From: Sulfurovum sp. XGS-02
GTDB lineage: Bacteria > Campylobacterota > Campylobacteria > Campylobacterales > Sulfurovaceae
NCBI RefSeq assembly: GCF_023213175.1
Contig: NZ_CP093312.1
Span: forward strand, 2,046,001 to 2,110,000
Direction of reading: 5' to 3'
DNA length: 64,000 nucleotides
This document shows positions 33,207 through 43,743 of the stretch, piece by piece; the first letter of the stretch is position 1; each line of letters begins with the position of its first letter. The notes beneath the pieces were generated by a model, which was given only the letters and a program-made list of their open reading frames with translations, ran no database searches and was not told the origin of the DNA. Made by a program: the position numbers and the translations under genes.

Positions 33207-33971
33207 TCATGAAGCTTGCGCTTCAGTCAATATGATAGCTTTACCGTCTACCACTGCAACCGTGTGCTCATAGTGTGCTGATCTGAGTTGATCTTCACTA
33301 ATGACTGACCATTTGTCCTCAAGCACTACCGGGGTACCGCTTTTTTGACATACCATAGGTTCTAAACAAAAGACCATACCATTTTTAATTTTAGGCCCCT
33401 GGTTTGTTTTACCCTCAAGATAGTTAGGTATATTTGGTTCATCATGTGCTTTCGTACCGATACCATGACCACAATAGTCACGCAATGGGACATATCCTGC
33501 TGATACGATATAGTCTTCAAGAATCTTTGAGAGTTCTTTAAAACGCATACCCTCCCTGATAGAATCTATTGCATGGTAAAGAGCGCCTTTTGAACACTCG
33601 ATCAATGCTTCATCTTCCGCAGATATTTTACCCACTGCCATAGTAATCGCCGCATCACCAAAATAACCATCAAGTTTTGTACCGATATCTAAACCGAGTA
33701 TATCACCTTCTTCTACTACTCTATCTGTTGGTACACCATGAATACATACTTCATTGACCGAAGTACATACCGACCCAGTAAAACCGTACAATCCCTTAAA
33801 CGATGGTACAGCACCATGTTCACGGATATAAGCTTCACCTAAAGCATCAATTTCTTTGAGTGACATACCTGGTTTGATTGTATTTTGAAGATATTGAAGT
33901 GTTTTTCCAACGATCTCGCCAGCCCTTTTGAGCTTAGCGATCTCATCTGGTTTTCTGATAGCAATAGCCAT
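33207..33971 (-). CDS. map: Methionine aminopeptidase, type I
   Basis: 254 residues. The five metal ligands are visible: D (in LDIGTKLDGYFGD, two Asp), H (CGHGIGTKAHDEPNIPNY), E (FCLEPMV) and E (EHTVAVV region). It removes N-terminal Met from new proteins. Its start overlaps the secY stop by one base, coupling it to the translocon gene, and infA follows after 49 bases. Confidence 0.97.
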   Translation of the reverse strand: MAIAIRKPDEIAKLKRAGEIVGKTLQYLQNTIKPGMSLKEIDALGEAYIREHGAVPSFKGLYGFTGSVCTSVNEVCIHGVPTDRVVEEGDILGLDIGTKLDGYFGDAAITMAVGKISAEDEALIECSKGALYHAIDSIREGMRFKELSKILEDYIVSAGYVPLRDYCGHGIGTKAHDEPNIPNYLEGKTNQGPKIKNGMVFCLEPMVCQKSGTPVVLEDKWSVISEDQLRSAHYEHTVAVVDGKAIILTEAQAS

Positions 33972-35233
33972 TATAGACCTACATTACCCAATGTATCATA
34001 TTGATTCATCGTTCTTTGTGCTTCGATCTTTCTCATGGTATCGAGTGCAACTTGAACGATAATAAGTACGGCAACCCCACCAAAATAGAATGATGCTCCC
34101 ATTCCGGAGATAACCATAAATGGTACGGTTGAAATGATCGCAAGATATACTGCACCTGAACCGGTCAATCTGCTTGCAACTTCGTTCAAGAACTCTTTTG
34201 TATGCTCACCTGGTCTCACACCCGGGATGAATCCACCTTGTCTTTTCAGGTTATCTGCAATGTCTTTTGCATTAAATGCAATTGACGCATAGAAGAATGC
34301 GAAGAACATGACCAACAAGAAAGTCACCACATTGAATGTGATCCCACCTGGTGCCAATGAATCAGCAATCGCCACCAAAAATGGCGTAGTGCTTGACTGA
34401 AGCATAGTCAGTGGGAACATCAATACCGCTGAAGCAAAGATAGGAGGAATTACACCTGAAAGGTTTACTTTGACTGGAATGTAGTTCATCACTCTCTTTG
34501 TCTGGTTCTGCATGATCGTCTTTCTTGAATAAGAGATAGGAACCCTTCTCTCACCAAGTTCTACATAGATAATAGCCAAGATAGTGATCAGCATAATAGC
34601 CAGAATACCAAGTACGACCAAGAAGTTCATCTCACCCGCATTTACCGCTCTTACCGTGTTACCGATCGCAGATGGCAGTCCGGAGACAATACCCGCAAAG
34701 ATGATCAGTGAAATACCGTTACCGATACCTTTTTGTGTGATCTGTTCACCGATCCACATTAGCAACATCGTACCTGACAGCATAGAGAAAGTCGTAAGTA
34801 TTGTAAACATCATAGGATCGATCATCACTGCACTCTGTCCTGCTCTACCTGTCATACTCTGAAGTCCCATAGATACACCAACCGCTTGCACAACAGTAAT
34901 AAATATTGTGAAATAACGAATGATCTGCATATATTTTTGCATACCGTCACGTTCTTTTTTCATTTGACCAAGTGCGGGGAAAGTAGCTGCGAGAAGTTCC
35001 ATAACGATGGAGGCAGTAATATAAGGCATGATACCTAAAGAGATAATACTTAAACGTTCAACGGCATTACCGGAGAACATATTCATTAGCCCAAGGGCAT
35101 TGTTTGAATTGCTGTCAAAGAACTCTTTGATCACATTCAAATCAACACCTGGAGTTGGGATATAGGCTAAAACTCTGTACGCAAAAAGGAATCCTAGTGT
35201 GATAAGGATTTTTTGAGTTAAAGCATTGCCCAT
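33971..35233 (-). CDS. secY: Protein translocase subunit SecY
   Basis: 420 residues with ten membrane segments and the SecY signatures: TPGVDLNVIKEFF near the start (plug region), MWIGEQITQKGIGNGISLIIF (about 158-178) and the C-terminal ETMRKIEAQ-like tail. It forms the membrane channel for Sec export, used by the many exported proteins of this window. It is 2 bases after rplO. Confidence 0.98.
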   Translation of the reverse strand: MGNALTQKILITLGFLFAYRVLAYIPTPGVDLNVIKEFFDSNSNNALGLMNMFSGNAVERLSIISLGIMPYITASIVMELLAATFPALGQMKKERDGMQKYMQIIRYFTIFITVVQAVGVSMGLQSMTGRAGQSAVMIDPMMFTILTTFSMLSGTMLLMWIGEQITQKGIGNGISLIIFAGIVSGLPSAIGNTVRAVNAGEMNFLVVLGILAIMLITILAIIYVELGERRVPISYSRKTIMQNQTKRVMNYIPVKVNLSGVIPPIFASAVLMFPLTMLQSSTTPFLVAIADSLAPGGITFNVVTFLLVMFFAFFYASIAFNAKDIADNLKRQGGFIPGVRPGEHTKEFLNEVASRLTGSGAVYLAIISTVPFMVISGMGASFYFGGVAVLIIVQVALDTMRKIEAQRTMNQYDTLGNVGL

Positions 35234-35235
35234 AA

Positions 35236-35634
35236 TTATTTTCCGCTTGTTGTAACAGCGTCGTCTTTGATCTTAGCTGCAAGATCTTTTGCACTTGCCC
35301 CGATCAACTTCACTTTCGTTACATTCTTTTGTAATTTATGCACTGACTTGATTGTCTCAAGCGTAATCTCAGAAAGTTCAGCGATCGCTTTGATCTTTTC
35401 TACATTGATTACATATGGTTTTTCAACTGTAGAAGTAAAACCGATTTTAGGTAATCTTTTGTAAAGTGGCATTTGACCACCTTCAAAACCTCTTTTTCTT
35501 TTGTAACCAGATCTGGATTTTTGACCTTTTTGACCACGTCCAGCTGTTTTACCTGTTCCTGAACCTTGACCACGACCAACTCTCTTTCTATTACGAGTTG
35601 ATCCCGGAGCAGGTTGTAAATTATGTAAACCCAT
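35236..35634 (-). CDS. rplO: 50S ribosomal protein L15
   Basis: 132 residues with the Gly/Arg-rich N-terminal extension ([24 protein letters not shown]) that threads into 23S rRNA, then the [17 protein letters not shown] motif. Late-assembling 50S protein. 10 bases after rpsE and 2 before secY. Confidence 0.98.
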   Translation of the reverse strand: MGLHNLQPAPGSTRNRKRVGRGQGSGTGKTAGRGQKGQKSRSGYKRKRGFEGGQMPLYKRLPKIGFTSTVEKPYVINVEKIKAIAELSEITLETIKSVHKLQKNVTKVKLIGASAKDLAAKIKDDAVTTSGK

Positions 35635-35644
35635 ACTTTACCCC

Positions 35645-36088
35645 TTACGCTTTGATTCTAGTAAGTGCTTGGATTGTTGCTCTTACTAGGTTATTTGGGT
35701 TGTTAGAACCGATTGATTTTGAAAGGACATCTTTTACCCCTGCAAGCTCAAGTACTGGTCTAGCAGCACCACCGGCGATAACACCTGTACCTTCACTCGC
35801 TGGTCTAAGCACGATTCTACTTGCGTTGAACTTGTGCTCGATATCATGTGCGAGAGTTGTACCTTTGATGTTTACTTTCACAAGGTTTTTGTGAGCATCA
35901 TCAACCGCTTTTTTGATCGCATCAGGAACCTCTTTGGCTTTACCAAATCCGTATCCTACTGTACCGTTTCTGTCACCGATCACTACAAGTGCAGTAAATC
36001 TAAATCTTCTACCACCCTTAACAACTTTGGTAACACGACCGATATTAACGATTACTTCTTCAAATTCTTTTTCTATTTCTTCCATCAT
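35645..36088 (-). CDS. rpsE: 30S ribosomal protein S5
   Basis: 147 residues with the S5 double-stranded-RNA-binding N-domain ([50 protein letters not shown]) and the C-terminal domain with [26 protein letters not shown]. It helps decoding accuracy and start-site positioning. 6 bases after rplR. Confidence 0.98.
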   Translation of the reverse strand: MMEEIEKEFEEVIVNIGRVTKVVKGGRRFRFTALVVIGDRNGTVGYGFGKAKEVPDAIKKAVDDAHKNLVKVNIKGTTLAHDIEHKFNASRIVLRPASEGTGVIAGGAARPVLELAGVKDVLSKSIGSNNPNNLVRATIQALTRIKA

Positions 36089-36094
36089 GATTCC

Positions 36095-36451
36095 TTAAAA
36101 CTTGATTCCGGCTTCTCTAAGTGCATCAGCGAATGACGCAACAACACCGTGGTAAAGGTAACCATTTCTGTCGAAAACAACAGTTTCAATGTTTTTAGAA
36201 GCAAGATTTTTAGCCATCTCAGCAGCTACTTTTTTTACATCTTCCTGGTTTACTTTAAGACCAAGCTTTCTACCGTCTGCAGAAGCAAGTGTAGTCCCAG
36301 TAGTGTCATCAATAGCTTGAGCGTAAAAGTGCTTGTTTGACTTAAATACAGTCAATCTTGGGTTAGTCTCTGTACCGAAGATCTTACCTCTTACTCTAGC
36401 TTTTCTTTGAGCGCGAAGTTTATTTTTTCTTTTTTGAATACTTTTTAACAT
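36095..36451 (-). CDS. rplR: 50S ribosomal protein L18
   Basis: 118 residues, 5S rRNA-binding protein. Visible markers are the basic N-terminus ([20 protein letters not shown]), [18 protein letters not shown] and the [24 protein letters not shown] ending. 10 bases after rplF and 6 before rpsE. Confidence 0.98.
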   Translation of the reverse strand: MLKSIQKRKNKLRAQRKARVRGKIFGTETNPRLTVFKSNKHFYAQAIDDTTGTTLASADGRKLGLKVNQEDVKKVAAEMAKNLASKNIETVVFDRNGYLYHGVVASFADALREAGIKF

Positions 36452-36461
36452 CTACCGCTCC

Positions 36462-36998
36462 TTACTTACCAGCTGCTTTACCAGCTTTTCTGATGATCAC
36501 TTCATCAGTATACTTCACACCTTTACCTTTATACGGCTCTGGTGGTCTGAAATCTCTAATCTCAGCAGCAGCTTGACCCACTGCTTGCTTGTCAGTACCG
36601 CTGATAGTAATGATATTCTTTTCAACTTTAATTTCAAGTCCTTCAGGAATATCAAAATTAATATCATGTGAATGACCCAATTGAAGGTTAAGTACTTTAC
36701 CTTGAACAGCTGCTCTGTAACCAACACCATTGATCTCTAAAGATTTAGTATAACCTTTATCTAAACCAATGATAATGTTGTTAAAGAGTGCTCTGTATGT
36801 TCCCCAGAACGCTGCATCTTGTTTTTCATCACCTTTTCTTTCAAAAGTCACTTCTGAACCATCAATACTGATCCCAACTCTACCATGAGTTTCAAGTCTT
36901 TTTTCAAGATTGCCTTTTTTAGCCACGAGAGTCGTACCGTCTAGTGATACATCGATACCACTTGCCACAGTTACTGGTCTTTTTCCTATTCTTGACAT
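36462..36998 (-). CDS. rplF: 50S ribosomal protein L6
   Basis: 178 residues, two L6 repeats; the C-terminal one carries the signature [22 protein letters not shown]. It binds at the base of the L7/L12 stalk near the sarcin-ricin loop. Spacing of 10 bases on both sides in the spc order. Confidence 0.98.
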   Translation of the reverse strand: MSRIGKRPVTVASGIDVSLDGTTLVAKKGNLEKRLETHGRVGISIDGSEVTFERKGDEKQDAAFWGTYRALFNNIIIGLDKGYTKSLEINGVGYRAAVQGKVLNLQLGHSHDINFDIPEGLEIKVEKNIITISGTDKQAVGQAAAEIRDFRPPEPYKGKGVKYTDEVIIRKAGKAAGK

Positions 36999-37008
36999 CT
37001 TTTATTCC

Positions 37009-37404
37009 TTACCAAATACTACAGATTACTTCACCACCGATTCCACGCTTGAACGCTTCATCGTTAGCAAGAACACCTTGGCTTGTTGAAACAACCAAAG
37101 TACCGTAACCGTTTTTAAATGTTCTAATATCGTCTTTACCTTGGTGAACACGTCTACCAGGCTTAGAGATTTTTTTGATCTCATTGATCACGCTTTTTTC
37201 ATTCTCATCATATTTAAGAACTACTTTTATTGTTTTTTTGTTTCCGTCTTCTTTTACTTTATAACTCTCAAGGTAACCTTTGTCTACCAAAATAGATACG
37301 GTTGCTTCAATCGTGTTTGAGTGTAGAAGTGTTGTTACGTCTAGTCTTCTTTGCGCAGCATTTCTTATACGAGTAAGAGAGTCTGCAATTATGTCTGTCA
37401 TCAT
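37009..37404 (-). CDS. rpsH: 30S ribosomal protein S8
   Basis: 131 residues with [17 protein letters not shown] at the start and the C-terminal [32 protein letters not shown]8 binds the central domain of 16S rRNA and represses the spc operon in E. coli. Two ATGs are adjacent; the first lies 8 bases after GGAG and was kept. Confidence 0.97.
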   Translation of the reverse strand: MMTDIIADSLTRIRNAAQRRLDVTTLLHSNTIEATVSILVDKGYLESYKVKEDGNKKTIKVVLKYDENEKSVINEIKKISKPGRRVHQGKDDIRTFKNGYGTLVVSTSQGVLANDEAFKRGIGGEVICSIW

Positions 37405-37416
37405 CTTTTCTTCTCC

Positions 37417-37602
37417 TTACCAGCTTGCTTTACGCATACCAGGGATTAGACCTTCATTGGCCATCTTTCTTAAACACACACGACAAATACCGAAGTCTCT
37501 GTATACTGAGTGAGGTCTACCACAAATGTTACATCTTGTATATGCTTGCGTAGAGAATTTTGCTTTTCTCTTCTGCTTAGCTATCATTGATTTCTTAGCC
37601 AT
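37417..37602 (-). CDS. rpsN: 30S ribosomal protein S14, type Z (zinc)
   Basis: 61 residues, the short zinc-binding form: C-x2-C (CNIC, about 24-27) and C-x2-C (CRVC, about 40-43), with [12 protein letters not shown] between them. The start overlaps the rplE stop by one base. Zinc-type S14 is normal for Campylobacterota. Confidence 0.97.
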   Translation of the reverse strand: MAKKSMIAKQKRKAKFSTQAYTRCNICGRPHSVYRDFGICRVCLRKMANEGLIPGMRKASW

Positions 37603-38147
37603 TAGTTTCTCCCTTTAGCGAAAGGCATACCAAGCTTTTCTAAAAGCGTGAATGCTTGTTTATCATCTTCAGTACTTGTTACGATAGTGATGTTCATACC
37701 ATGTGTCTTGATCACATTATCAAATACAACCTCTGGGAACATCAATTGCTCTTGAAGACCGAAGTTATAGTTACCGCGTCCGTCAAAACCTTTTCTTGGT
37801 GTACCTCTAAAGTCTTTTACTCTTGGAAGAGCGATCGATACAAGTTTGTCAAAGAAGTTATACATGTTTTCACCTCTAAGTGTTACTTTAATACCACTTG
37901 GAGCACCTTCTCTGGCTTTAAATCCTGCAACAGATTTTTTTGCATTCACGATGATCGCTTTTTGACCAGCGATCAGTGAGATAGTATCTGCCATATTTGC
38001 AATTAGTTTACTGTCTTTACCTTCTTCACCGGCACCAACAGAAATTACTATTTTCTCAAGCTTCGGAGTCTGCATCGCATTTGTAACCCCACACTCTTCT
38101 CTAAGTGCAGGAACGATGTCATTGTACTTTTGCTTCATTCTACTCAT
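37602..38147 (-). CDS. rplE: 50S ribosomal protein L5
   Basis: 181 residues with [20 protein letters not shown], the signature [19 protein letters not shown]-like region, [21 protein letters not shown] and [20 protein letters not shown]. It binds 5S rRNA and contacts P-site tRNA. 4 bases after rplX. Confidence 0.98.
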   Translation of the reverse strand: MSRMKQKYNDIVPALREECGVTNAMQTPKLEKIVISVGAGEEGKDSKLIANMADTISLIAGQKAIIVNAKKSVAGFKAREGAPSGIKVTLRGENMYNFFDKLVSIALPRVKDFRGTPRKGFDGRGNYNFGLQEQLMFPEVVFDNVIKTHGMNITIVTSTEDDKQAFTLLEKLGMPFAKGRN

Positions 38148-38151
38148 AGGA

Positions 38152-38385
38152 TTAACCCTCTACTTTTTTTACATTTGAGATATGGATCGGCATTTCTTGA
38201 TTCACAAATCCACCCTCTTTGTTCTGCTCGCTTGGTTTTACAGCTTTTTTAGCTGTTTTACAACCTTTAACGATTACTGCATCTTTTTTTGTAAGTACTT
38301 GAAGAACTTCTCCAACTGTACCTTTGTCATCACCAGCGATAACCATTACCTGGTCACCTTTTTTGATCTTGAATGTTTTAGCCAT
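38152..38385 (-). CDS. rplX: 50S ribosomal protein L24
   Basis: 77 residues from the ATG at 38385, which overlaps the rplN stop (TAATG) and sits 7 bases after GGAGG; an ATG two codons upstream is too close to the site. The KOW motif ([24 protein letters not shown]) is at about 7-30. An assembly initiator of the 50S subunit. Confidence 0.96.
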   Translation of the reverse strand: MAKTFKIKKGDQVMVIAGDDKGTVGEVLQVLTKKDAVIVKGCKTAKKAVKPSEQNKEGGFVNQEMPIHISNVKKVEG

Positions 38386-38753
38386 TACCATACCTCCGGT
38401 GCAAGTGATACAATTTTCATAAAACCTGCATATCTTGTTTCACGACTTACAGGACCGAAGATACGTGTACCTATCGGCTCTCTTTTGTCATCGATAATTA
38501 CTGCTGCATTGTCATCAAATCTGATAAGTGAACCATTTTCTCTCTGGATCTCTTTCTTTGTTCTAACAACAACTGCTTTAACAACCTTACCTTTTTTCAC
38601 TTTTCCAGTCGGAAGTGCTTTTTTCACAGAAGCAACGATCACGTCACCTACTGATGCATATCTTCTTTTAGATCCACCAAGAACCTTGATACACATGATC
38701 TCTTTAGCACCAGAGTTATCTGCTACATTTAATCTTGTAAAACCTTGGATCAT
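38385..38753 (-). CDS. rplN: 50S ribosomal protein L14
   Basis: 122 residues starting [27 protein letters not shown], ending [11 protein letters not shown], the full L14 fold. It forms part of the bridge to 16S rRNA. It overlaps rpsQ and rplX by one base on each side. Confidence 0.98.
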   Translation of the reverse strand: MIQGFTRLNVADNSGAKEIMCIKVLGGSKRRYASVGDVIVASVKKALPTGKVKKGKVVKAVVVRTKKEIQRENGSLIRFDDNAAVIIDDKREPIGTRIFGPVSRETRYAGFMKIVSLAPEVW

Positions 38754-39001
38754 TACACTTCTCCTCTCTTCACGATTTCAAGAAGTCTGAAGCTTTTTGT
38801 TTTTGAAAGTGGTCTACACTCGATAGCGCTCACTGTATCTCCAACATTGATGTCGTTCTTCTCATCGTGAATAAGATATTTTTTAAATCTTTTTACAGTC
38901 TTGTGATATCTTGGGTGGAGTACTCTTCTTTCAACTAAAACAGTTGCAGTTTTTTCTCCAGCCTTTTTGATCACAGTACCTTGTATTTGTCTTTTTGGCA
39001 T
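38753..39001 (-). CDS. rpsQ: 30S ribosomal protein S17
   Basis: 82 residues, OB fold with [37 protein letters not shown] and the signature [20 protein letters not shown]. Primary 16S rRNA-binding protein. 10 bases after rpmC, one-base overlap with rplN. Confidence 0.98.
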   Translation of the reverse strand: MPKRQIQGTVIKKAGEKTATVLVERRVLHPRYHKTVKRFKKYLIHDEKNDINVGDTVSAIECRPLSKTKSFRLLEIVKRGEV

Positions 39002-39011
39002 GTCTGACCCT

Positions 39012-39203
39012 TTACTTCGATCTAGCAGCAGTTAATGCTGTTTGAATTCTAGCGATATCTTTTTTCGCTACTCTTAACTCAGAAGTGTTTGTAAGCTGCA
39101 TCGTTTTTTGCTTTGCATTCAATGTAAACAATTCAAGTTTTTTCTCTTTAAGCATTGCAGTAAGTTCTGCTTCACTTTTATCTTTTAAATCAATATAGTT
39201 CAT
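39012..39203 (-). CDS. rpmC: 50S ribosomal protein L29
   Basis: 63 residues from the ATG at 39203 (AAGGA lies about 7 bases upstream). The open frame extends to 39257 but those codons are inside rplP. It has the coiled-coil L29 sequence [30 protein letters not shown]. It lines the exit tunnel mouth with L23. The start overlaps the end of rplP by 14 bases. Confidence 0.95.
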   Translation of the reverse strand: MNYIDLKDKSEAELTAMLKEKKLELFTLNAKQKTMQLTNTSELRVAKKDIARIQTALTAARSK

Positions 39204-39615
39204 TACTATCCTTTGAAGTGATAATTTTACACTTAAATGGCATTTTATGAATCGCAAGTGTTAACGCTGCTCTTGCAAGTGTCTCTTCAACGCCTGCCAT
39301 TTCGAAAATAATTCTACCTGGCTTAATGTTCATTACCCATTTATCAACACCACCTTTACCTTTACCCATTCTCGTTTCGAGCGGCTTAGCAGTCAATGGC
39401 TTATCTGGGAAAACTCTGATCCAAGTTTTACCTGTTCTTGAAATTTTTCTCGTCATAGTAATACGCGCAGCTTCGATCTGTCTAGAATCGATTCTACCAG
39501 CTTCAGTTGCTTTGATCGCGATATCACCAAACTCAATTTTGTTACCTCTGAAAGATTTACCGCGGTTGCGGCCTTTCATCTGCTTTCTCCATTTAGTTCT
39601 TTTAGGCATTAGCAT
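39190..39615 (-). CDS. rplP: 50S ribosomal protein L16
   Basis: 141 residues starting [19 protein letters not shown], parallel to the E. coli start MLQPKRTKFRK, so the first ATG is right. The signature [29 protein letters not shown] is intact. It positions A-site tRNA. 2 bases after rpsC, overlapping rpmC by 14. Confidence 0.97.
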   Translation of the reverse strand: MLMPKRTKWRKQMKGRNRGKSFRGNKIEFGDIAIKATEAGRIDSRQIEAARITMTRKISRTGKTWIRVFPDKPLTAKPLETRMGKGKGGVDKWVMNIKPGRIIFEMAGVEETLARAALTLAIHKMPFKCKIITSKDSNELY

Positions 39616-39617
39616 GA

Positions 39618-40316
39618 TTATTCACCTCTTTTTCTAGATGGTTTTCTACCACCTTTTTTCTCTTCTTGTGGCTCAGCCTGGATACCTTTAGCAAGAACTT
39701 CACCTTTGAAGATCCAAACTTTAATACCAATGATTCCATACGTCGTATGTGCTTCTGCAAAACCGTAATCGATCTTCGCTCTAAGTGTATGAAGAGGAAC
39801 TCTACCCTCTAGGTACCACTCAGTTCTTGCCATCTCAGCACCACCAAGACGACCAGATACAGAGATCTTGATCCCTTTTGCACCTGATTTAAGTGCACCT
39901 TGGATCACTTTTTTCATCGCACGTCTGAACGCAACTCTTCTTTCAAGTTGTGTTGCAACGTTTTCAGCTGCCAATTGACCTGAAGCTTGAGGACGCTTCT
40001 CTTCTTTGATGTTGATCGCTACATCTTTACCAAGCATTTTGATAAGTGTTGCTTTCAATTTTTCAATATCCGCACCTTTTTTCCCGATAATGATACCAGG
40101 TCTAGCAGTGACGATATTTACTCTTAATTTCTTTACAGTTCTTTCGATGATGATGTTAGATACACCCGCATAGAAAAGTTCTTTTTTAAGGTATTTTCTG
40201 ATTTTATGGTCTTCAGCGATAAATTCAGGTGCTCTACCTTTTGCAGGGAACCATCTTGATTCCCAGTTTCTGTTGATTCCAAGTCTAAGACCTATAGGAT
40301 TTACTTTTTGACCCAT
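39618..40316 (-). CDS. rpsC: 30S ribosomal protein S3
   Basis: 232 residues with the KH domain ([24 protein letters not shown], about 66-90) and the S3 C-domain signature [31 protein letters not shown]. It lines the mRNA entry channel. One base after rplV, two before rplP. Confidence 0.98.
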   Translation of the reverse strand: MGQKVNPIGLRLGINRNWESRWFPAKGRAPEFIAEDHKIRKYLKKELFYAGVSNIIIERTVKKLRVNIVTARPGIIIGKKGADIEKLKATLIKMLGKDVAINIKEEKRPQASGQLAAENVATQLERRVAFRRAMKKVIQGALKSGAKGIKISVSGRLGGAEMARTEWYLEGRVPLHTLRAKIDYGFAEAHTTYGIIGIKVWIFKGEVLAKGIQAEPQEEKKGGRKPSRKRGE

Positions 40317-40317
40317 A

Positions 40318-40656
40318 TTATGCGTCCTCCCCAGTTTTTTCAGCTACGCCAACTTCAACAAGAATGTGCGCTGTTGGTTTAATGATTCTAGAAGCTGTAC
40401 CTCTAGCTCTTGGTCTCCATCTTTTCATTACCGCTGCTTTATCAACTCTACAAGAAGTAATCGTTACTTCTTCTGGTTCAAAATCACCGTTAGCAACTGC
40501 AGATGCAATTACTTTAGAAATGATACCCGCTGCTTTGTTAGGCATAAACTCTAATGATGCAAGAGCAAGCTCAGCGTTCATACCCTGAACTTCTCTAGCG
40601 ATAAGTCTTGCTTTAGTAGGTGAAACTCTTACGAATTTTAATAATGCTCTACTCAT
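40318..40656 (-). CDS. rplV: 50S ribosomal protein L22
   Basis: 112 residues with [21 protein letters not shown] and the C-terminal loop [27 protein letters not shown] that projects into the exit tunnel. One base between it and both neighbours. Confidence 0.98.
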   Translation of the reverse strand: MSRALLKFVRVSPTKARLIAREVQGMNAELALASLEFMPNKAAGIISKVIASAVANGDFEPEEVTITSCRVDKAAVMKRWRPRARGTASRIIKPTAHILVEVGVAEKTGEDA

Positions 40657-40657
40657 C

Positions 40658-40936
40658 TTAACCTACCTTCTTCTGTACAGAACCTTTATGGCCCTTAAAT
40701 GTTCTTGTTGGTGCAAATTCACCTAGTTTGTAACCTACGTGGTTTTCAGTTACAAATACCGGTACGAATTGTCTACCGTTGTGAACGTTGATCGTTAAAC
40801 CGATGAACTCAGGGAAGATCACTGATCTTCTTGACCAAGTTTTAATAGGTTTGTTTGAACCTTCTTCTTTTGCCTTAAGCACTTTTTTCATTAGGTGACC
40901 ATCGATGAATGGACCTTTTTTTGTCGATCTTGCCAT
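40658..40936 (-). CDS. rpsS: 30S ribosomal protein S19
   Basis: 92 residues with [60 protein letters not shown] and FKGH. It sits in the 30S head with S13. 11 bases after rplB, one before rplV. Confidence 0.98.
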   Translation of the reverse strand: MARSTKKGPFIDGHLMKKVLKAKEEGSNKPIKTWSRRSVIFPEFIGLTINVHNGRQFVPVFVTENHVGYKLGEFAPTRTFKGHKGSVQKKVG

Positions 40937-40947
40937 ATCTTAGCCCC

Positions 40948-41775
40948 TTACTTCTTACGCTTAGAGATAATTAACTTATCACTAGCTTTTTTCTTACGTG
41001 TTTTAAACCCTTTAGCCGGAGTACCCCATGGAGATACTGGATGACGTCCTGAGTTTGTCTTACCTTCACCACCACCGTGTGGGTGATCGATTGGGTTCAT
41101 CGCAGAACCACGAGTTTGTGGTCTGATACCAAGGTGTCTGCTTCTACCAGCTTTACCGATAACGATGTTTGAGAAATCTTCGTTACCAACAGTACCGATC
41201 GTAGCAAGACATGCACCTAGTACATATCTCATTTCACCAGATGGAAGTCTAAGTGAAACGTATTTACCGTCTCTACCCATGATCTGTGCATAACCACCCG
41301 CTGAACGCGCGATCTGACCACCATGACCTGGATTCAATTCAATGTTGTGAACCAATGTACCCACTGGGATGTTGATCAATTTCATTGCATTACCAGTCTT
41401 GATATCAAGTCCTGATTCTGCTGACATGATCTTATCACCTACGTTAAGTCCTTTTGGTTGAAGTACATATCTTCTGTCTCCATCAACATATTTGATAAGA
41501 CAAATTCTACAGTTTCTGTACGGATCGTACTCAACAGTTGCTACTGTACCTTCGATGTTAAATTTATTTCTTTTAAAATCGATGATTCTGTATAGTTTTT
41601 TAGCACCTGCTTCTCTGTGACGAGAAGTGATTCTACCGTTACTGTTTCTACCTGCAGATCTCGGAAGATTCTTAAGTAGTGATCTAACACTTGCTTTCGC
41701 AGTGATATCACCACTGTCAAGGTTAGTCATATAACGACGTGAAGGTGTGGTTGGTTTATATGTTTTAATTGCCAT
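40948..41775 (-). CDS. rplB: 50S ribosomal protein L2
   Basis: 275 residues. The highly conserved C-terminal [31 protein letters not shown], needed for peptidyl transferase centre assembly, is intact, as is [22 protein letters not shown] near the N-terminus. 9 bases after rplW, 11 before rpsS. Confidence 0.99.
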   Translation of the reverse strand: MAIKTYKPTTPSRRYMTNLDSGDITAKASVRSLLKNLPRSAGRNSNGRITSRHREAGAKKLYRIIDFKRNKFNIEGTVATVEYDPYRNCRICLIKYVDGDRRYVLQPKGLNVGDKIMSAESGLDIKTGNAMKLINIPVGTLVHNIELNPGHGGQIARSAGGYAQIMGRDGKYVSLRLPSGEMRYVLGACLATIGTVGNEDFSNIVIGKAGRSRHLGIRPQTRGSAMNPIDHPHGGGEGKTNSGRHPVSPWGTPAKGFKTRKKKASDKLIISKRKK

Positions 41776-41784
41776 CTTCTATCC

Positions 41785-42066
41785 TTATACCGCTAAACTT
41801 TCGATTTTCGCATCTTCTGGAAGCTTCACATAGAACTTTTTCAAGTCTGCTCTTTTTCCTTCAACACCTCTAAATCTTTTCACTTTCCCGTTCACTCTCA
41901 TTGAGTTTACTCTAAGTGGATTGATCCCGAAGAACTCTTTAAATACTTCTTTAAGACCGTTTTTAGTCATTCTTGGAGTTGTTTGAACTACGATGACACC
42001 ATCTTCTTGAAGAGCCAAACTCTTCTCTGTATACATAATTGATTTAATATCTGTAATATCTGCCAT
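41785..42066 (-). CDS. rplW: 50S ribosomal protein L23
   Basis: 93 residues: [57 protein letters not shown]. It is the docking site for SRP and trigger factor at the tunnel exit. One base after rplD. Confidence 0.97.
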   Translation of the reverse strand: MADITDIKSIMYTEKSLALQEDGVIVVQTTPRMTKNGLKEVFKEFFGINPLRVNSMRVNGKVKRFRGVEGKRADLKKFYVKLPEDAKIESLAV

Positions 42067-42067
42067 C

Positions 42068-42658
42068 TTAAGCCTCTTTAGTCAATTTATCAAATAGTGC
42101 TTTTTCAATCACGATTGAGTGATATGCAGCAGCAAGATAAGCATTAAGCTCATTTGATTCAATGAGGTATGCGTTCTGAAGATTTCTGAATGCTAAGAAA
42201 GTCTTATCATCGATCATCTCTTTTACTACAAGTACATCTCTTTGCTCAAGACCGTTTACAAATGCCATTGCGTCTTTTGTCTTACCTGATGCAATTTCAA
42301 TGTTGTCAACAACAAAAAGTCTCTCGTTTGCTGCCATCTCTGCTAGTGCATGGTAAAGCGCAAGTTTCTTTTGCTTTTTGTTCACCTTTTGGTCATAGTT
42401 CTTGTTTGTACTTGGACCAAATGCAACACCACCGCCAACAAAAACAGGTGATCTCAATGAACCTGCTCTAGCACGTCCGCCACCTTTTTGAGCCCATGGT
42501 TTTTTACCACCACCGCTTACAGCAGATCTGTTTTTAGTCTGTGCAGTATTTGCTCTAAGACCAGCAGCATACGCTTTACAGTAGAGGTAAAGGTTATGCG
42601 GGTGAACTTCCAAAAATGATTCTGGAAGGTCTGTTGTTTTAATTACTGTTGTTTTCAT
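42068..42658 (-). CDS. rplD: 50S ribosomal protein L4
   Basis: 196 residues, with the tunnel loop region [41 protein letters not shown] and the C-terminal [22 protein letters not shown]4 represses the S10 operon in E. coli; I cannot tell whether it does so here. It overlaps rplC by one base. Confidence 0.98.
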   Translation of the reverse strand: MKTTVIKTTDLPESFLEVHPHNLYLYCKAYAAGLRANTAQTKNRSAVSGGGKKPWAQKGGGRARAGSLRSPVFVGGGVAFGPSTNKNYDQKVNKKQKKLALYHALAEMAANERLFVVDNIEIASGKTKDAMAFVNGLEQRDVLVVKEMIDDKTFLAFRNLQNAYLIESNELNAYLAAAYHSIVIEKALFDKLTKEA

Positions 42659-43239
42659 TATTTAACTATCCTTACCAATCCTCTAGCCCCATTGTGACCA
42701 GGAATTGAACCTTTTAATACTAAGATACCGTTTTCAGCATCAAACGACATTACGTCATTTTTCACAGTAACTTGTGTGTTACCGTATTGTCCAGGCATTT
42801 TTTTACCAGGCATAACACGACCAGGCCACTCAGCGTTACCGATTGAACCGATTCTTCTACCAAATCTATGTCCGTGTGAACCAGGTCCACCACCGAAACC
42901 GTGACGCTTCATACCACCTTGGAAACCTCTACCTTTCGTGTTGATAGATGTTTTAACCACTGCAGTTTCTGCCAATGCTGCTGTGCTAAGATCACCAGCT
43001 TCAGTACCTTCAGCAACTTCGATCGTCATAAATTTGTTAAACTCTTTAGAAACACCGTATTTAGTCTGCTGACCTTCAATGCTCTTATTCAGTTTTTTGC
43101 TTGAGTTATATGCAACAAGTGCTTTACCGTCTTCTCTCACTTCACAAACTTTCGTATCAACGACTTTAAGAAGTGTTACTGGAACAGCTGGTACGTCAAC
43201 AGTTCTGCTCATACCAATTTTTTCTACAATAAATTCCAT
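42658..43239 (-). CDS. rplC: 50S ribosomal protein L3
   Basis: 193 residues with the L3 signature [53 protein letters not shown] near the centre. It reaches the peptidyl transferase centre. 9 bases after rpsJ. Confidence 0.98.
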   Translation of the reverse strand: MEFIVEKIGMSRTVDVPAVPVTLLKVVDTKVCEVREDGKALVAYNSSKKLNKSIEGQQTKYGVSKEFNKFMTIEVAEGTEAGDLSTAALAETAVVKTSINTKGRGFQGGMKRHGFGGGPGSHGHRFGRRIGSIGNAEWPGRVMPGKKMPGQYGNTQVTVKNDVMSFDAENGILVLKGSIPGHNGARGLVRIVK

Positions 43240-43248
43240 TTTCTACTC

Positions 43249-43560
43249 CTATTTATCCATTGATCTGATTTCAACTTCGATTTCAGGTGCTAGATCCAAC
43301 TTCATAAGTGAATCGATAGTATCTGAAGTCGCTGAAACGATGTCGATCATTCTTCCGTGAATTCTGATCTCAAACTGCTCACGTGCGTCTTTGTTGACGT
43401 GTGGTGATTTAAGAACCGTATAACGCTTAAGTTTAGTTGGCATTGGAATTGGCCCTCTAATCTCTGCACCTGTACGTTTAACTGCATCGATGATAGCAGC
43501 AACTGATCTGTCTAATACTCTGTGATCGTAAGCTTTAAGCTTTAATCTAATTTTTTCCAT
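43249..43560 (-). CDS. rpsJ: 30S ribosomal protein S10
   Basis: 103 residues starting [43 protein letters not shown], with the [20 protein letters not shown] signature. First gene of the S10 group; it also acts in antitermination as NusE. A well-formed promoter lies 80-110 bases upstream. Confidence 0.98.
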   Translation of the reverse strand: MEKIRLKLKAYDHRVLDRSVAAIIDAVKRTGAEIRGPIPMPTKLKRYTVLKSPHVNKDAREQFEIRIHGRMIDIVSATSDTIDSLMKLDLAPEIEVEIRSMDK

Positions 43561-43638
43561 ATTTTACCTTTAAAAGAACTCGTTAGTACGTGCCTAAACA
43601 CAGGGCTTTCACCCTCTAACATAAATTTAGGAACGCGA

Positions 43639-43667
43639 ATTATACCCAAAGTTTTTGAAAGGTGCAA
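43639..43667 (-). promoter_or_regulatory. Sigma-70 promoter of the S10-spc supercluster
   Basis: Minus strand: TTGCAC (43662-43667), exactly 17 bases, then TATAAT (43639-43644) preceded by TTTGGG. It leaves a leader of about 75 bases before rpsJ. Confidence 0.75.
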
Positions 43668-43743
43668 TACTTTTTAGTCTAAAAACGCTACAATATTGAA
43701 AAATATTTCCTTATAAAAAGGAAACTATGGGGCAGATAGAATC